DNA from: an uncultured Eubacteriales bacterium
GTDB taxonomy: Bacteria > Bacillota > Clostridia > Peptostreptococcales > Anaerovoracaceae
Length of the DNA: 64,000 nt
Assembly: GCA_910583765.1 (NCBI GenBank)
Contig: CAJTYS010000019.1
Coordinates: 1-64,000, forward strand
Direction: 5' to 3'
Part shown: positions 43,129-51,113 of the stretch, in pieces
How the letters are laid out: each line of letters opens with the position of its first letter
How positions within the stretch are numbered: position 1 is the stretch's first letter
The notes under the pieces: generated by a model
What the model was told of the DNA's origin: nothing
Seen by the model: the letters and a program-made list of their open reading frames with translations, nothing else
Databases searched by the model: none
Program-made: the position numbers and the translations under genes

Positions 43129-43989
43129 CTACCTTTCTACGAACTCTGATATTAGATTCTCCACTTTTATATATTTGCGAACATTGCTGTCCAATTGCTC
43201 CCATGCCAAAAATAGCCTTCTTTTCGCTACGTCTATGTAATCTATTTCCTCTCTCTTAAACAATGCAACGTCTTCGTTTTTCTCAATACCAATAAAGTTA
43301 CGCCCTTCTATTAAGGCTGCTACTAAAAATGATCCGCTTCCAAATGTATTATCTAGCACGATATCCCCTGGATTTGTATAAGTTCGTATCATATATCTCC
43401 CTAATTCTATTGGCTTTTGCGTTGGATGCAGCACCGCTCCCTCAGATTCGGCGGTTTTCACATAGATAATATCCGTTGGATATCGCTTTCCCTCACTTGC
43501 CACATGCACAGGGTCAAAGTCACCGTAGTTTCCACACAGCTGATTTTTTCTGATGCCTTTATCATACGGTGTTCCCTCTGTCATCTGTGGATGATAAGTC
43601 GGCTGTTTTTTATAAAAAACACATACATCCTCGTGCTTTCTGAGAGGTTGTTTTTTTGCGTTCAAAAAATTGGTTGGCTTTGATTTCTCCCAAACCCACT
43701 TGTATTTGTATATATTCGGTTGACTCAAAATCAATTTTGCTGTAAAAATACCATTTGAAGTTAATACAATCGCGCCATTAGGTTTAATGATCCGGTTATA
43801 TTGCTTCCATAATTCATCCAATGAAATATAACAGTCCCACTCATTCTGTGTCATGCCGTATGGCAAATCACAAAGAATCATATCAATGCTTTCATCTGGT
43901 ATTCGATTCATATACTCAAGACAGTCACCCTCGAATAATCGATTGATCACCGCACCCATATCTGCTCTTGAACTATTCTTGCTTTTCAT
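43129..43989 (-). CDS. Site-specific DNA methyltransferase (beta-class)
   Basis: A 286-residue methylase with motif order IV then I: DMILCDLPYGMTQNEWD (catalytic motif IV, DLPY variant) near residue 36 and LDNTFGSGSFLVAALIEGRNFIGIE (SAM-binding motif I) near 215. This is the beta-class layout of N6-adenine and N4-cytosine methylases. HPTQKPIEL (motif X-type) lies between. The start at 43987-43989 follows AAGGAG; six upstream codons have no such signal. It is the first gene of the restriction-modification operon and probably protects the host site. Confidence 0.88.
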   Translation of the reverse strand: MKSKNSSRADMGAVINRLFEGDCLEYMNRIPDESIDMILCDLPYGMTQNEWDCYISLDELWKQYNRIIKPNGAIVLTSNGIFTAKLILSQPNIYKYKWVWEKSKPTNFLNAKKQPLRKHEDVCVFYKKQPTYHPQMTEGTPYDKGIRKNQLCGNYGDFDPVHVASEGKRYPTDIIYVKTAESEGAVLHPTQKPIELGRYMIRTYTNPGDIVLDNTFGSGSFLVAALIEGRNFIGIEKNEDVALFKREEIDYIDVAKRRLFLAWEQLDSNVRKYIKVENLISEFVER

Positions 43990-44002
43990 GAAAATCTCCT
44001 TG

Positions 44003-44059
44003 CTCACTTGTGTTCTGTGTATTACATAATAACATATTTCATTTCAGAACACAAGTTCT
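44003..44059 (-). promoter_or_regulatory. Restriction-modification promoter with paired operators
   Basis: Minus-strand TTGTGT (44049-44054), 17-bp spacer, TATTAT (44026-44031). A perfect 11-bp inverted repeat flanks it: ACTTGTGTTCT (44006-44016) and AGAACACAAGT (44046-44056). The right copy is itself part of a palindrome AGAAC-ACAA-GTTCT (44046-44059) over the -35 box; the left copy matches that palindrome at 11 of 14 positions and covers the predicted start point. Confidence 0.65.
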
Positions 44060-44115
44060 TTTTATGGAATTTTTTTCTATATATTAAAACGTCTCTTATG
44101 AGTATGAGCCGCGCG

Positions 44116-45321
44116 TTAGTCCGTAAGGCCCAACATCCAATCTCTGGCGTTCAGGCGGCGAATCCCATCATACTGCGCTTCCGGATCTTCATCCAGCGTC
44201 AAAATAACCTTTGGATAATGATCGCGGATGGACTGGAGCGGCCGCAGCTCCCGCTCCAATGTCTTTTCATCGCGGACAGTCAGAGCCACCTGAAAATATG
44301 CGGTCCCTTTGCTGTTTTGAGCCACAAAATCCACCTCAAACTCACCGACTTTCCCCACATAAACATCGTACCACCGCCGCAAAAGCTCCAGGTATACGAC
44401 GTTTTCTAAAATATGGCCCGCGTCCGCCTGCCTGGATCCGATGAGCATGAGTCGCATACCAATATCGACCACATAATACTTTTCAAGGGTCTTCAAATAC
44501 TGTTTGCCCTTGATGTTGTACCGCTTCGCCTGATAGATGACATAGCTTTCGGCCAATGCCTCCAGATATTTCTCCACGGTCTTCACATCGATCTTTCGAC
44601 CACTGGAGGTCATGGTGTCAGCGATCTTTTTCGAGGACAAGGGGCTGCCGATATTGTCAAACACAAAGCGCAGGATGCTCTTTAACATCATGGTATCGGT
44701 GATTTTCTTCCGGTCCACGATATCCTTTACCACGATGGTATTGTAGATTCCTTCCAGATAATCCCTAATTTCCTCTGGCTGCCCTTTCAATGCCAAGGTG
44801 TAGGGAAAGGAGCTGTTCTGCAGATACTCCGTGTATTTGACGCCCCTATCATCCATGCTTCCTGTGCTTTCCATATATTCTTTGAAAGAAAGGGGCAGCA
44901 TCTCGATCTGGACATATCGTCCGGATATCAGGGTGGCGATTTCACCGGAGAGCATATACGCATTTGAACCTGTGATGTAAATATCCACGTTTTTCTTGAT
45001 ATACAGACTGTCAACGACTTTTGGAAAATCCTTTACATGGTGGACTTCATCCAAAAAGATATATGTCATCTCCTCTTTTACCAGGCGTTCTTTTAAATAT
45101 GCGTATAATTTTTTATAATCCGTCAGCTCTTCATAATCCAGGTCTTCAAAGTTGATGGCTATGATCCGTTCCTCTGGCACGCCCTGTTCTTTCAGCCAGT
45201 GCTGATAGAGTTCCAGCAATGTGGATTTTCCACAGCGTCTGATGCCTGTGACGATTTTGATCAGCTGTTTGTCCTTGAAAGAGATCAGCTTGTTCAAATA
45301 TTCGACTCTCTGTATCACCAT
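44116..45321 (-). CDS. AAA_14/DUF4143 ATP-binding protein
   Basis: A 401-residue paralogue of the 9917-11212 gene: Walker A GIRRCGKSTLLELYQ (about 26-40), Walker B TYIFLDEVHHVKDF (about 92-105), IYITGSNAYML, and a C-terminal DUF4143 segment with YYVVDIGMRLMLIG, ENVVYLELLRRWYDV and EVDFVAQ. Start at 45319-45321 (MVIQRV), with AAAGG seven nucleotides upstream; a GTG six bases earlier is possible. Role unknown. It has unusual repeats in its promoter region, suggesting autoregulation. Confidence 0.84.
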   Translation of the reverse strand: MVIQRVEYLNKLISFKDKQLIKIVTGIRRCGKSTLLELYQHWLKEQGVPEERIIAINFEDLDYEELTDYKKLYAYLKERLVKEEMTYIFLDEVHHVKDFPKVVDSLYIKKNVDIYITGSNAYMLSGEIATLISGRYVQIEMLPLSFKEYMESTGSMDDRGVKYTEYLQNSSFPYTLALKGQPEEIRDYLEGIYNTIVVKDIVDRKKITDTMMLKSILRFVFDNIGSPLSSKKIADTMTSSGRKIDVKTVEKYLEALAESYVIYQAKRYNIKGKQYLKTLEKYYVVDIGMRLMLIGSRQADAGHILENVVYLELLRRWYDVYVGKVGEFEVDFVAQNSKGTAYFQVALTVRDEKTLERELRPLQSIRDHYPKVILTLDEDPEAQYDGIRRLNARDWMLGLTD

Positions 45322-45356
45322 GATCACACCTTTCCTTGATTTATACCCCTATTGTA

Positions 45357-45410
45357 TCCAAAAACTTTATTAAAAACAATAGTTTTTGGATTATACTCCA
45401 AAAACTTTAT
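45357..45410 (-). repeat. Repeats at the promoter of the AAA_14 gene
   Basis: TCCAAAAACTTTAT occurs exactly at 45357-45370 and 45397-45410, and its first ten bases recur inverted at 45381-45390 (AGTTTTTGGA). On the minus strand TATAAT-like boxes lie between the copies. The remaining sequence to 45566 is A+T-rich without a recognisable gene. Confidence 0.6.
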
Positions 45411-45566
45411 ATTTCTATCTTTTTTTTGGATTCAAAAACATTCGTAAGTACCGACCAGCTGCAATATCAGTTTTCCACTTGCTTCATGATTTATACTGGC
45501 CTTTTCCCGCTTATGTGCTTTCCACTAAAACACACAACATTTTTTAGTAAAATCCACAAAAAATCC

Positions 45567-45595
45567 TTTACAGCAAGAAAAGAACGTGGTAGAAT
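45567..45595 (+). promoter_or_regulatory. Promoter of the aro operon
   Basis: TTTACA (45567-45572), 17-bp spacer, TAGAAT (45590-45595). Each box has one mismatch from consensus. Predicted start is near 45602, which leaves a 25-nt leader before the leader-peptide ATG and shows that the ATG inside the -10 box (45594) cannot be the start. Confidence 0.82.
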
Positions 45596-45626
45596 GCTTA
45601 CAGACTCAAAGGAAAGGATCAAAGAA

Positions 45627-45722
45627 ATGTTGAACAGGTTAGCTACATTCGCAGCTGAATACTTTTATTTTTACTTTACTTACTTTTTCAAGCGTAAAGT
45701 GAATTTTGCTGCAATGGGATAA
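45627..45722 (+). CDS. Phe/Tyr-rich attenuator leader peptide (31 aa)
   Basis: A 31-codon reading frame starting at ATG 45627, nine bases after GGAAAGG (45611-45617), and ending TAA at 45720-45722. Residues 12-21 read YFYFYFTYFF, nine of ten aromatic; in all there are seven Phe and four Tyr. This matches the concept of the enteric pheA and pheST leader peptides: the ribosome stalls on these codons when charged tRNA-Phe or tRNA-Tyr is scarce. The peptide itself is unlikely to have another function. It lies upstream of the chorismate, prephenate, Phe and Tyr biosynthesis operon, the expected target. Confidence 0.88.
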   Translation: MLNRLATFAAEYFYFYFTYFFKRKVNFAAMG

Positions 45723-45797
45723 CTCGTAAAACCTGATTTGATTTCAATCGTCACCGCGAGACATTCTCCGCAAGTAAAATTCACTTGCGGAGTTTTT
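45670..45797 (+). promoter_or_regulatory. Transcription attenuator of the aro operon
   Basis: Protector helix (1:2): 45670-45679, inside the aromatic codon run, pairs with 45694-45703 over 10 bp with one G-U. Antiterminator (2:3): AAGTGAATTTTGCT (45697-45710) pairs with AGTAAAATTCACTT (45773-45786), 14 bp with one G-U. Terminator: CTCCGCAAGT (45766-45775), 7-nt loop, ACTTGCGGAG (45783-45792), then TTTTT (45793-45797). The helices are mutually exclusive. A ribosome stalled at Phe/Tyr codons masks segment 1 and frees the antiterminator; a ribosome reaching the stop codon masks part of segment 2 and lets the terminator form. Confidence 0.88.
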
Positions 45798-45846
45798 ATT
45801 ATGCAGGAAATAACAAGAGCATCAAAACAGAAAAGAGGAGAAAAAA

Positions 45847-46854
45847 ATGATCATCATCTTAAAGAGCAACCCTGAGGAAAAGCAACTGGAAAACCTGATT
45901 TCATGGCTAAAAAGCATGGACCTGGACATTCACTTCAGCAAAGGAGAAAGCACCACGATCCTTGGGCTGATCGGCGACACCAGCACAGTGGACATTGATC
46001 TGATCAATGCTCTGGACATCGTGGAAACCGTAAAGCGAGTGCAGGAGCCTTATAAAAACGTGAACCGCAAGTTCCATCCAAAAGACACAGTCGTGGATAT
46101 TGCGGGTTCCAAGATCGGCGGCGGGAATTTCCAGATCATCGCTGGCCCTTGCTCCGTGGAATCCAAGGAACAGGTATGCGGCATTGCCACAGCTGTGAAA
46201 GAAGCAGGCGCTCATCTGCTGCGAGGCGGCGCGTTCAAACCAAGAACATCGCCATATGCGTTCCAGGGCATGCGCTCCGAGGGCATTAACCTGCTGCTGG
46301 AAGCAAAAAAAGAGTCCGGCCTCCCCATTGTCACTGAGGTCATGGACCTTTCCCATCTGCCACTCTTCGAGGAAGTGGACGTGATCCAGGTGGGCGCTAG
46401 GAACATGCAGAATTTTGAACTCCTGAAAGAGCTGGGCCATGTGGACAAACCGATTCTTTTGAAACGAGGACTTTCCAGCACATTGCAGGAACTGCTCATG
46501 AGCGCGGAATACATCATGGCTGGTGGAAACGAAAGAGTCATTTTATGCGAACGAGGCATCCGAACATTTGAGACCGCTACCAGAAACACCCTGGACTTGT
46601 CAGCGATTCCGCTCCTGCGGACCATGACTCATCTGCCAATCGTAGTCGATCCAAGCCACGCCACAGGCATCGCCCATTTAGTGAAACCAATGGCAATGGC
46701 AGCGGCAGCGGCTGGCGCGGACGGTCTGATGATCGAAGTCCACAATGATCCGGCCCATGCGCTTTGTGATGGCGCGCAGTCCTTGACACCAGAAGCCTTC
46801 GCGGACGTAGTGACCGCGGTCAACGCGATCTTGCCTCACGCTTACAAAGGCTAA
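45847..46854 (+). CDS. aroF: 3-deoxy-7-phosphoheptulonate synthase (DAHP synthase)
   Basis: A 335-residue type I-beta DAHP synthase condensing phosphoenolpyruvate and erythrose-4-phosphate, the first step of the shikimate pathway. An N-terminal ferredoxin-like domain (about 1-70), which in the Thermotoga enzyme mediates Tyr/Phe feedback, precedes the barrel. Barrel motifs are IIAGPCSVES (about 98-107), LRGGAFKPRTSPYAFQG (about 118-134), KRGLSSTLQE and VDPSHATG (about 257-264). AGAGGAG precedes the ATG. First gene after the attenuator. Confidence 0.95.
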   Translation: MIIILKSNPEEKQLENLISWLKSMDLDIHFSKGESTTILGLIGDTSTVDIDLINALDIVETVKRVQEPYKNVNRKFHPKDTVVDIAGSKIGGGNFQIIAGPCSVESKEQVCGIATAVKEAGAHLLRGGAFKPRTSPYAFQGMRSEGINLLLEAKKESGLPIVTEVMDLSHLPLFEEVDVIQVGARNMQNFELLKELGHVDKPILLKRGLSSTLQELLMSAEYIMAGGNERVILCERGIRTFETATRNTLDLSAIPLLRTMTHLPIVVDPSHATGIAHLVKPMAMAAAAAGADGLMIEVHNDPAHALCDGAQSLTPEAFADVVTAVNAILPHAYKG

Positions 46855-46869
46855 CCAAAGAAAGGCAGC

Positions 46870-47733
46870 ATGATTATGAAAAGCAGCAACACTATGAAAA
46901 TCGCGATTATCGGCCTGGGGCTCATCGGCGGCTCCATGGCAAAAGCGATCAAAGAAAACACGGAACATCTTGTATACGGCATGGATCTGAAGGACACTGT
47001 CGTAAAAAAAGCTCAGCTCATCGGTGCCATTGACGCGCCTTTGACAGACGAGCTGCTGGCAGACTGCGACTTGAGCATCATTGCCCTTTATCCCCAGGCT
47101 TCCATTGATTTTGTGGAAAACAAACAGGAGATCTTTAAAAAAGGCTCTATTGTCTTGGACTGCTGCGGCGTGAAGGAAATTGTCTGCGCCCACATCGAGC
47201 CTATCGCCTTAAAGCAGGGCTTTGTCTTCATCGGCGGCCATCCTATGGCTGGGCTGGAACACTCTGGCTTTGACCATGCGAAAAAGGCTCTCTTTCAAAA
47301 TGCTTCCATGATCTTGACCCCTACCAAGGGCAATATTCAAGACGTGGAAAAGGTAAAAGACCTGTTCACAGCCATTGGCTTTACCAATATCCAAATCGCT
47401 ACGCCAAAGGAACACGATCAAATGATCGCCTTCACTTCCCAGCTGGCTCATGTGGTTTCCAGCGCCTACATCAAAAGTCCGGCCGCGCTAAAGCACAAGG
47501 GTTTTTCCGCAGGCAGCTATCGGGACCTGACCCGCGTGGCAAAGCTGAACGAGGATATGTGGACTGAACTGTTCCTGGACAATCCGCGGTTCCTGGCAGA
47601 AGAGATCGATGGCATCGCGGATCGGCTGAAAGCATACAGCCAGGCCATCAAGGAAAAAGACAGCGACACCTTGCGGGCATTGCTAAAGGACGGCCGCGAG
47701 AAAAAAGCATTGATTGATGGGGAGATATTCTAA
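46870..47733 (+). CDS. tyrA: Prephenate dehydrogenase
   Basis: A 287-residue NAD-dependent enzyme converting prephenate to 4-hydroxyphenylpyruvate for tyrosine. The Rossmann loop IAIIGLGLIGGSMAKAIK (about 11-28) is followed by GHPMAGLEHSGFDHAK with the catalytic His and by QLAHVVSSAY. There is no C-terminal ACT domain, so feedback control may rest on transcription and on AroF. AAAGG precedes two nearby ATGs, 46870 and 46876; either could be used. Confidence 0.93.
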   Translation: MIMKSSNTMKIAIIGLGLIGGSMAKAIKENTEHLVYGMDLKDTVVKKAQLIGAIDAPLTDELLADCDLSIIALYPQASIDFVENKQEIFKKGSIVLDCCGVKEIVCAHIEPIALKQGFVFIGGHPMAGLEHSGFDHAKKALFQNASMILTPTKGNIQDVEKVKDLFTAIGFTNIQIATPKEHDQMIAFTSQLAHVVSSAYIKSPAALKHKGFSAGSYRDLTRVAKLNEDMWTELFLDNPRFLAEEIDGIADRLKAYSQAIKEKDSDTLRALLKDGREKKALIDGEIF

Positions 47734-48803
47734 TGGAAACAATCACAATTTCAGCATCAAAAACCTACAAAGTCATCACGGATTCGGGCCTTTTGGCTCG
47801 AGCCGGCGGATTCGTTAGGGAAGCCTTGGGGGAAAAGGGGAAGAAGCTCTGCATTGTGACAGATGACCAGGTGGACGCTCTTTACACCGCGCCTCTCAAA
47901 ACTTCTCTGCGCGAAGCAGGCTATGAGACTGTGACCTTCGCGTTTCCTCATGGAGAAGCCTCCAAAAGCATGGACACCCTTTCCCGTCTGCTGGAATTCC
48001 TAGCCGAGAACCAGCTGACCCGTTCCGATGCGCTCATTGCGCTGGGAGGCGGCATACCAGGCGACCTGACCGGTTTCGCCGCAGCCTCTTATTTGAGAGG
48101 AATCCCCTTCGTGCAGGTGCCCACCACCCTTCTTGCGGCAGTGGACTCCTCAGTGGGAGGCAAAACCGGCGTGAATCTGAAGGCTGGAAAAAACCTGGCA
48201 GGTGCTTTCTGGCAGCCTTCTCTGGTGCTCTTTGACATGGACACCATCAAAACCCTTTCCTACGACCTGCTCCTGGACGGAGTCGCGGAATCCATCAAAG
48301 CCGGCGCCATCGCTGACAAAGAACTCTTCCTTTATATACAAGAGGCTGAGCAGCTCACCAGCCCGCAAACCATCGCCCATCTCAGCCGCAGGGCCATTGA
48401 AATCAAACGAGAAGTGGTGGAAGCGGACGAACGAGACACTGGCGTGCGCCAACTCCTCAACTTTGGGCACACCATTGGTCACGCAATCGAAAAAAGCAGT
48501 GATTTTTCCATTACCCACGGTCACGCAGTGGCCATGGGCATGGCCATCGCAGCAAAAGCTTCTGAAAAAATGGGATGGTCCCAGGAAGACTGCTGCGCCC
48601 CGATCACAGACAGTCTGCGGAAATTCCGCTTTCCTCTGGAATGCCCATTCACAGCCACCCAACTGGCAGAAGCCGCAATGAAGGATAAAAAACGCATGGG
48701 AGATTCCATCACTTTGGTCATCCCCGTGGCTTTAGGAAATTGTCAACTGAAAAAAATACCAGTATCACAATTAGAAGATTTTATAAAGGCAGGACTATCA
48801 TGA
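47733..48803 (+). CDS. aroB: 3-dehydroquinate synthase
   Basis: A 356-residue NAD- and zinc-dependent cyclase making 3-dehydroquinate from DAHP. LIALGGGIPGDLTGFAAASYLRG-type glycine loop (about 103-120; written here in part: GGGIPGDLTGFAAA), PTTLLAAVDSSVGGKTGVN (about 130-148) and LNFGHTIGHAIE with a zinc His are diagnostic. The usual Val in GGGVVGD is replaced by Ile-Pro. The ATG overlaps the tyrA stop as TAATG. No separate 3-dehydroquinate dehydratase gene is seen in this operon. Confidence 0.95.
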   Translation: METITISASKTYKVITDSGLLARAGGFVREALGEKGKKLCIVTDDQVDALYTAPLKTSLREAGYETVTFAFPHGEASKSMDTLSRLLEFLAENQLTRSDALIALGGGIPGDLTGFAAASYLRGIPFVQVPTTLLAAVDSSVGGKTGVNLKAGKNLAGAFWQPSLVLFDMDTIKTLSYDLLLDGVAESIKAGAIADKELFLYIQEAEQLTSPQTIAHLSRRAIEIKREVVEADERDTGVRQLLNFGHTIGHAIEKSSDFSITHGHAVAMGMAIAAKASEKMGWSQEDCCAPITDSLRKFRFPLECPFTATQLAEAAMKDKKRMGDSITLVIPVALGNCQLKKIPVSQLEDFIKAGLS

Positions 48804-50041
48804 ACATCGAAATCATACCCCACACCCTGGCGGGCACCGTAGACGCAGTGACCTCCAAATCCCACGGGCACAGGCTCCTGATCGCCGCCGCCCTGTCAAA
48901 AAAACCGACAAATGTGATCATCGACACTTCATCCCAGGACATCGAAGCCACCCGGGACTGTCTGAAGCAGCTGTCCGCTCATATTCCCATTCTGGATTGC
49001 AAGGAAAGCGGCTCCACCCTGCGATTTCTCCTGCCTGTGGTCATGGCGCTGAAAGACGAAGCCATGTTCATGGGTTCCGGCAGACTGCCAGAACGCCCGA
49101 TTTCTCCTTTGAAGGAAGAAATGGAAGCCCATGGCTGCGTTTTCACCAATAAACGGCGGCAAAAGGACGGCGCGAAAGAAATCTGCCACGTAAAAGGCAG
49201 ACTCAAAGGCGGGATCTTCACCCTTCCTGGAAATGTCAGCTCCCAGTACATCACTGGCCTGCTGTTCGCTTTGCCCCTTTTAAAGGAAAACAGCCAGATC
49301 CGCGTCACTTTGCCTCTGGAATCAAAGCGGTACGTGGATCTGACCGTGGATGTAATGGAAAAATGCCATATCGAAGTCTATGTGGAAGAAAAGGACGGAA
49401 TCCTGACTTACAAGGTCCAGGGCAGGCAGCAATATCTGCCGCCTGCTGAAATGATAGCTGAAGGCGATTGGTCCAACATCGCTTTTTGGATTGCCGCTGG
49501 AGTCCTTTCTAAAGAAGCTGGCGTCATCTGCAGAGGCCTGAATCACCGTTCGATCCAAGCTGACCGAGAAATCATCAACATTTGCCTGAGAATGGGCGGC
49601 AAGATCTTGGAAAAACACAGCAGTCTGCTGGCTATGGAAGCGCCGCTGAAAGGGATCCATGTGGATGTATCCGGCATCCCTGACCTGGTTCCGATCCTGG
49701 CAGTCATGGCCACTGCAGCAAAAGGCACGACCCATATCCACAACGCTGCCAGGCTGCGGCTCAAAGAGTCGGATCGCCTGGCCGCCATGTATGACTGTCT
49801 CTCTCGTTTGGGCGCTGACATCATAGAAGAGCCAGGCGGCTTGACCATCACCGGCGGCAAAGGGCTGAAAGGCGGGACAGTCAGCGGTTACAATGACCAC
49901 CGGATCGTCATGGCCATGTCCGTGGCTTCCATGTTGTGCGATGGACCGCTGATCATCGAAGGCGCAGAGGCAGTGAAGAAATCTTATCCAAAGTTTTTTG
50001 AAGACTTTGAAGGGCTGGGAGGTGAATACCATGTTCTCTAG
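48800..50041 (+). CDS. aroA: EPSP synthase (3-phosphoshikimate 1-carboxyvinyltransferase)
   Basis: A 413-residue enzyme joining shikimate-3-phosphate and phosphoenolpyruvate. TSKSHGHRLLIAAAL (about 18-32) carries the substrate-binding Lys-Ser and Arg, KESGSTLRFLLPV (about 70-82) the second loop, LKESDRLAAM (about 320-329) the conserved Arg and DHRIVMAMSVA (about 362-372) the C-terminal signature. The start at 48800 overlaps the aroB stop as ATGA and follows AAAGGCAGG. Confidence 0.95.
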   Translation: MNIEIIPHTLAGTVDAVTSKSHGHRLLIAAALSKKPTNVIIDTSSQDIEATRDCLKQLSAHIPILDCKESGSTLRFLLPVVMALKDEAMFMGSGRLPERPISPLKEEMEAHGCVFTNKRRQKDGAKEICHVKGRLKGGIFTLPGNVSSQYITGLLFALPLLKENSQIRVTLPLESKRYVDLTVDVMEKCHIEVYVEEKDGILTYKVQGRQQYLPPAEMIAEGDWSNIAFWIAAGVLSKEAGVICRGLNHRSIQADREIINICLRMGGKILEKHSSLLAMEAPLKGIHVDVSGIPDLVPILAVMATAAKGTTHIHNAARLRLKESDRLAAMYDCLSRLGADIIEEPGGLTITGGKGLKGGTVSGYNDHRIVMAMSVASMLCDGPLIIEGAEAVKKSYPKFFEDFEGLGGEYHVL

Positions 50042-51113
50042 TTTTGGAAACCATTTGAAAGTTCATATCTTCGGCGGGTCCCACGAACCAGAGATCGGAG
50101 TGACCATCAGCGGCCTTCCGCTCCATACTGCCTTTGACCTAGGCGAACTGCAGCGATTTCTCGACAGGCGGGCGCCGGGTAACAGCCCCTTTGCCACAGC
50201 CAGAAAAGAACCTGATCAAGTCCGGCCTGAAAAGGGCCTGCGGATCATCGACAATTTGGCCATTACCACAGCGCCCCAAGTCACTCTGACCATTGCCAAC
50301 ACCAACGTGCGCTCCCAGGATTACAAAAATCTGCGGGACGTCCCCCGCCCTGGCCACGCGGATTACACGGCACATGTGAAATATGGCGGCAAGCTGAACA
50401 TGGCAGGCGGCGGCCCCTTTTCCGCCAGGATGACCGCGCCTCTGTGCATCGCAGGAGGCATCGCCCTGCAGCTTCTGAAAAAAAGAAACATTGAAATCGC
50501 TGCCCATATCCATTCCATCGCAGATATCCAGGATACGCCTTTTGATCCGCTGGATCCTTTGGCTCCCTCAGATCTGGAGTTTCCTGTGCTGAATCCAGCC
50601 GCTGGAGAGAAGATGCAGCAGCGGATCCTGGCTGCCCGCAAAGACGGGGATTCCGTGGGCGGGGTGGTGGAAGTTTACGCAAAAAACTGTCCTGCCGGCC
50701 TGGGAGGTCCCATGTATGACGGGGTAGAAAGCATCCTGGCTCCCATTTTCTTTGGAATTCCAGCAGTCAAAGGCATAGAATTCGGCGCAGGCTTTTCCAG
50801 CGCTAACATGAAAGGTTCAGAAAACAATGACCCTTTTCGCATGGCAGGCACAAAAGTCGTGACCACTACCAATCATCACGGCGGCATCCTGGGGGGCATC
50901 ACTTCCGGCATGCCCATCATCGCACGGCTGGCGTTCAAGCCAACTCCGTCCATCGCCAAGGAGCAGCCATCTGTCAGCCTGAGCAAAAAAGAAAACCAAA
51001 CCCTGTCCATCACTGGCAGACATGACCCTTGTGTGGCAGTGCGCGCCGTGCCTGTCTGTGAAGCGGCCATGGCCATTGGACTTTTAACTATGATTATGGA
51101 GGAACAAGCATGA
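50031..51113 (+). CDS. aroC: Chorismate synthase
   Basis: A 360-residue FMN-dependent enzyme forming chorismate from EPSP. Motifs are FGGSHEPEIGVTISGLP (His in the active site, about 15-31), DRRAPGNSPFATARKEPDQV (about 45-64), RPGHADYTAHVKYG and GILGGITSGMPI (about 289-300). The start at 50031 follows GGGAGGTGAATACC and lies 11 nt inside the aroA gene, so translation is coupled. Confidence 0.95.
   Translation: MFSSFGNHLKVHIFGGSHEPEIGVTISGLPLHTAFDLGELQRFLDRRAPGNSPFATARKEPDQVRPEKGLRIIDNLAITTAPQVTLTIANTNVRSQDYKNLRDVPRPGHADYTAHVKYGGKLNMAGGGPFSARMTAPLCIAGGIALQLLKKRNIEIAAHIHSIADIQDTPFDPLDPLAPSDLEFPVLNPAAGEKMQQRILAARKDGDSVGGVVEVYAKNCPAGLGGPMYDGVESILAPIFFGIPAVKGIEFGAGFSSANMKGSENNDPFRMAGTKVVTTTNHHGGILGGITSGMPIIARLAFKPTPSIAKEQPSVSLSKKENQTLSITGRHDPCVAVRAVPVCEAAMAIGLLTMIMEEQA

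Noticed and set aside
45336..45722. A 128-codon frame covering the aro leader
   Set aside because: Its 5' part overlaps the AAA_14 repeats and the aro promoter. Only the last 31 codons, after GGAAAGG, lie within the transcript and act as leader peptide.
45598..45846. T-box riboswitch ahead of aroF
   Set aside because: No AGGGTGG-type antiterminator bulge or specifier stem is visible. The leader-peptide attenuator explains the terminator fully.
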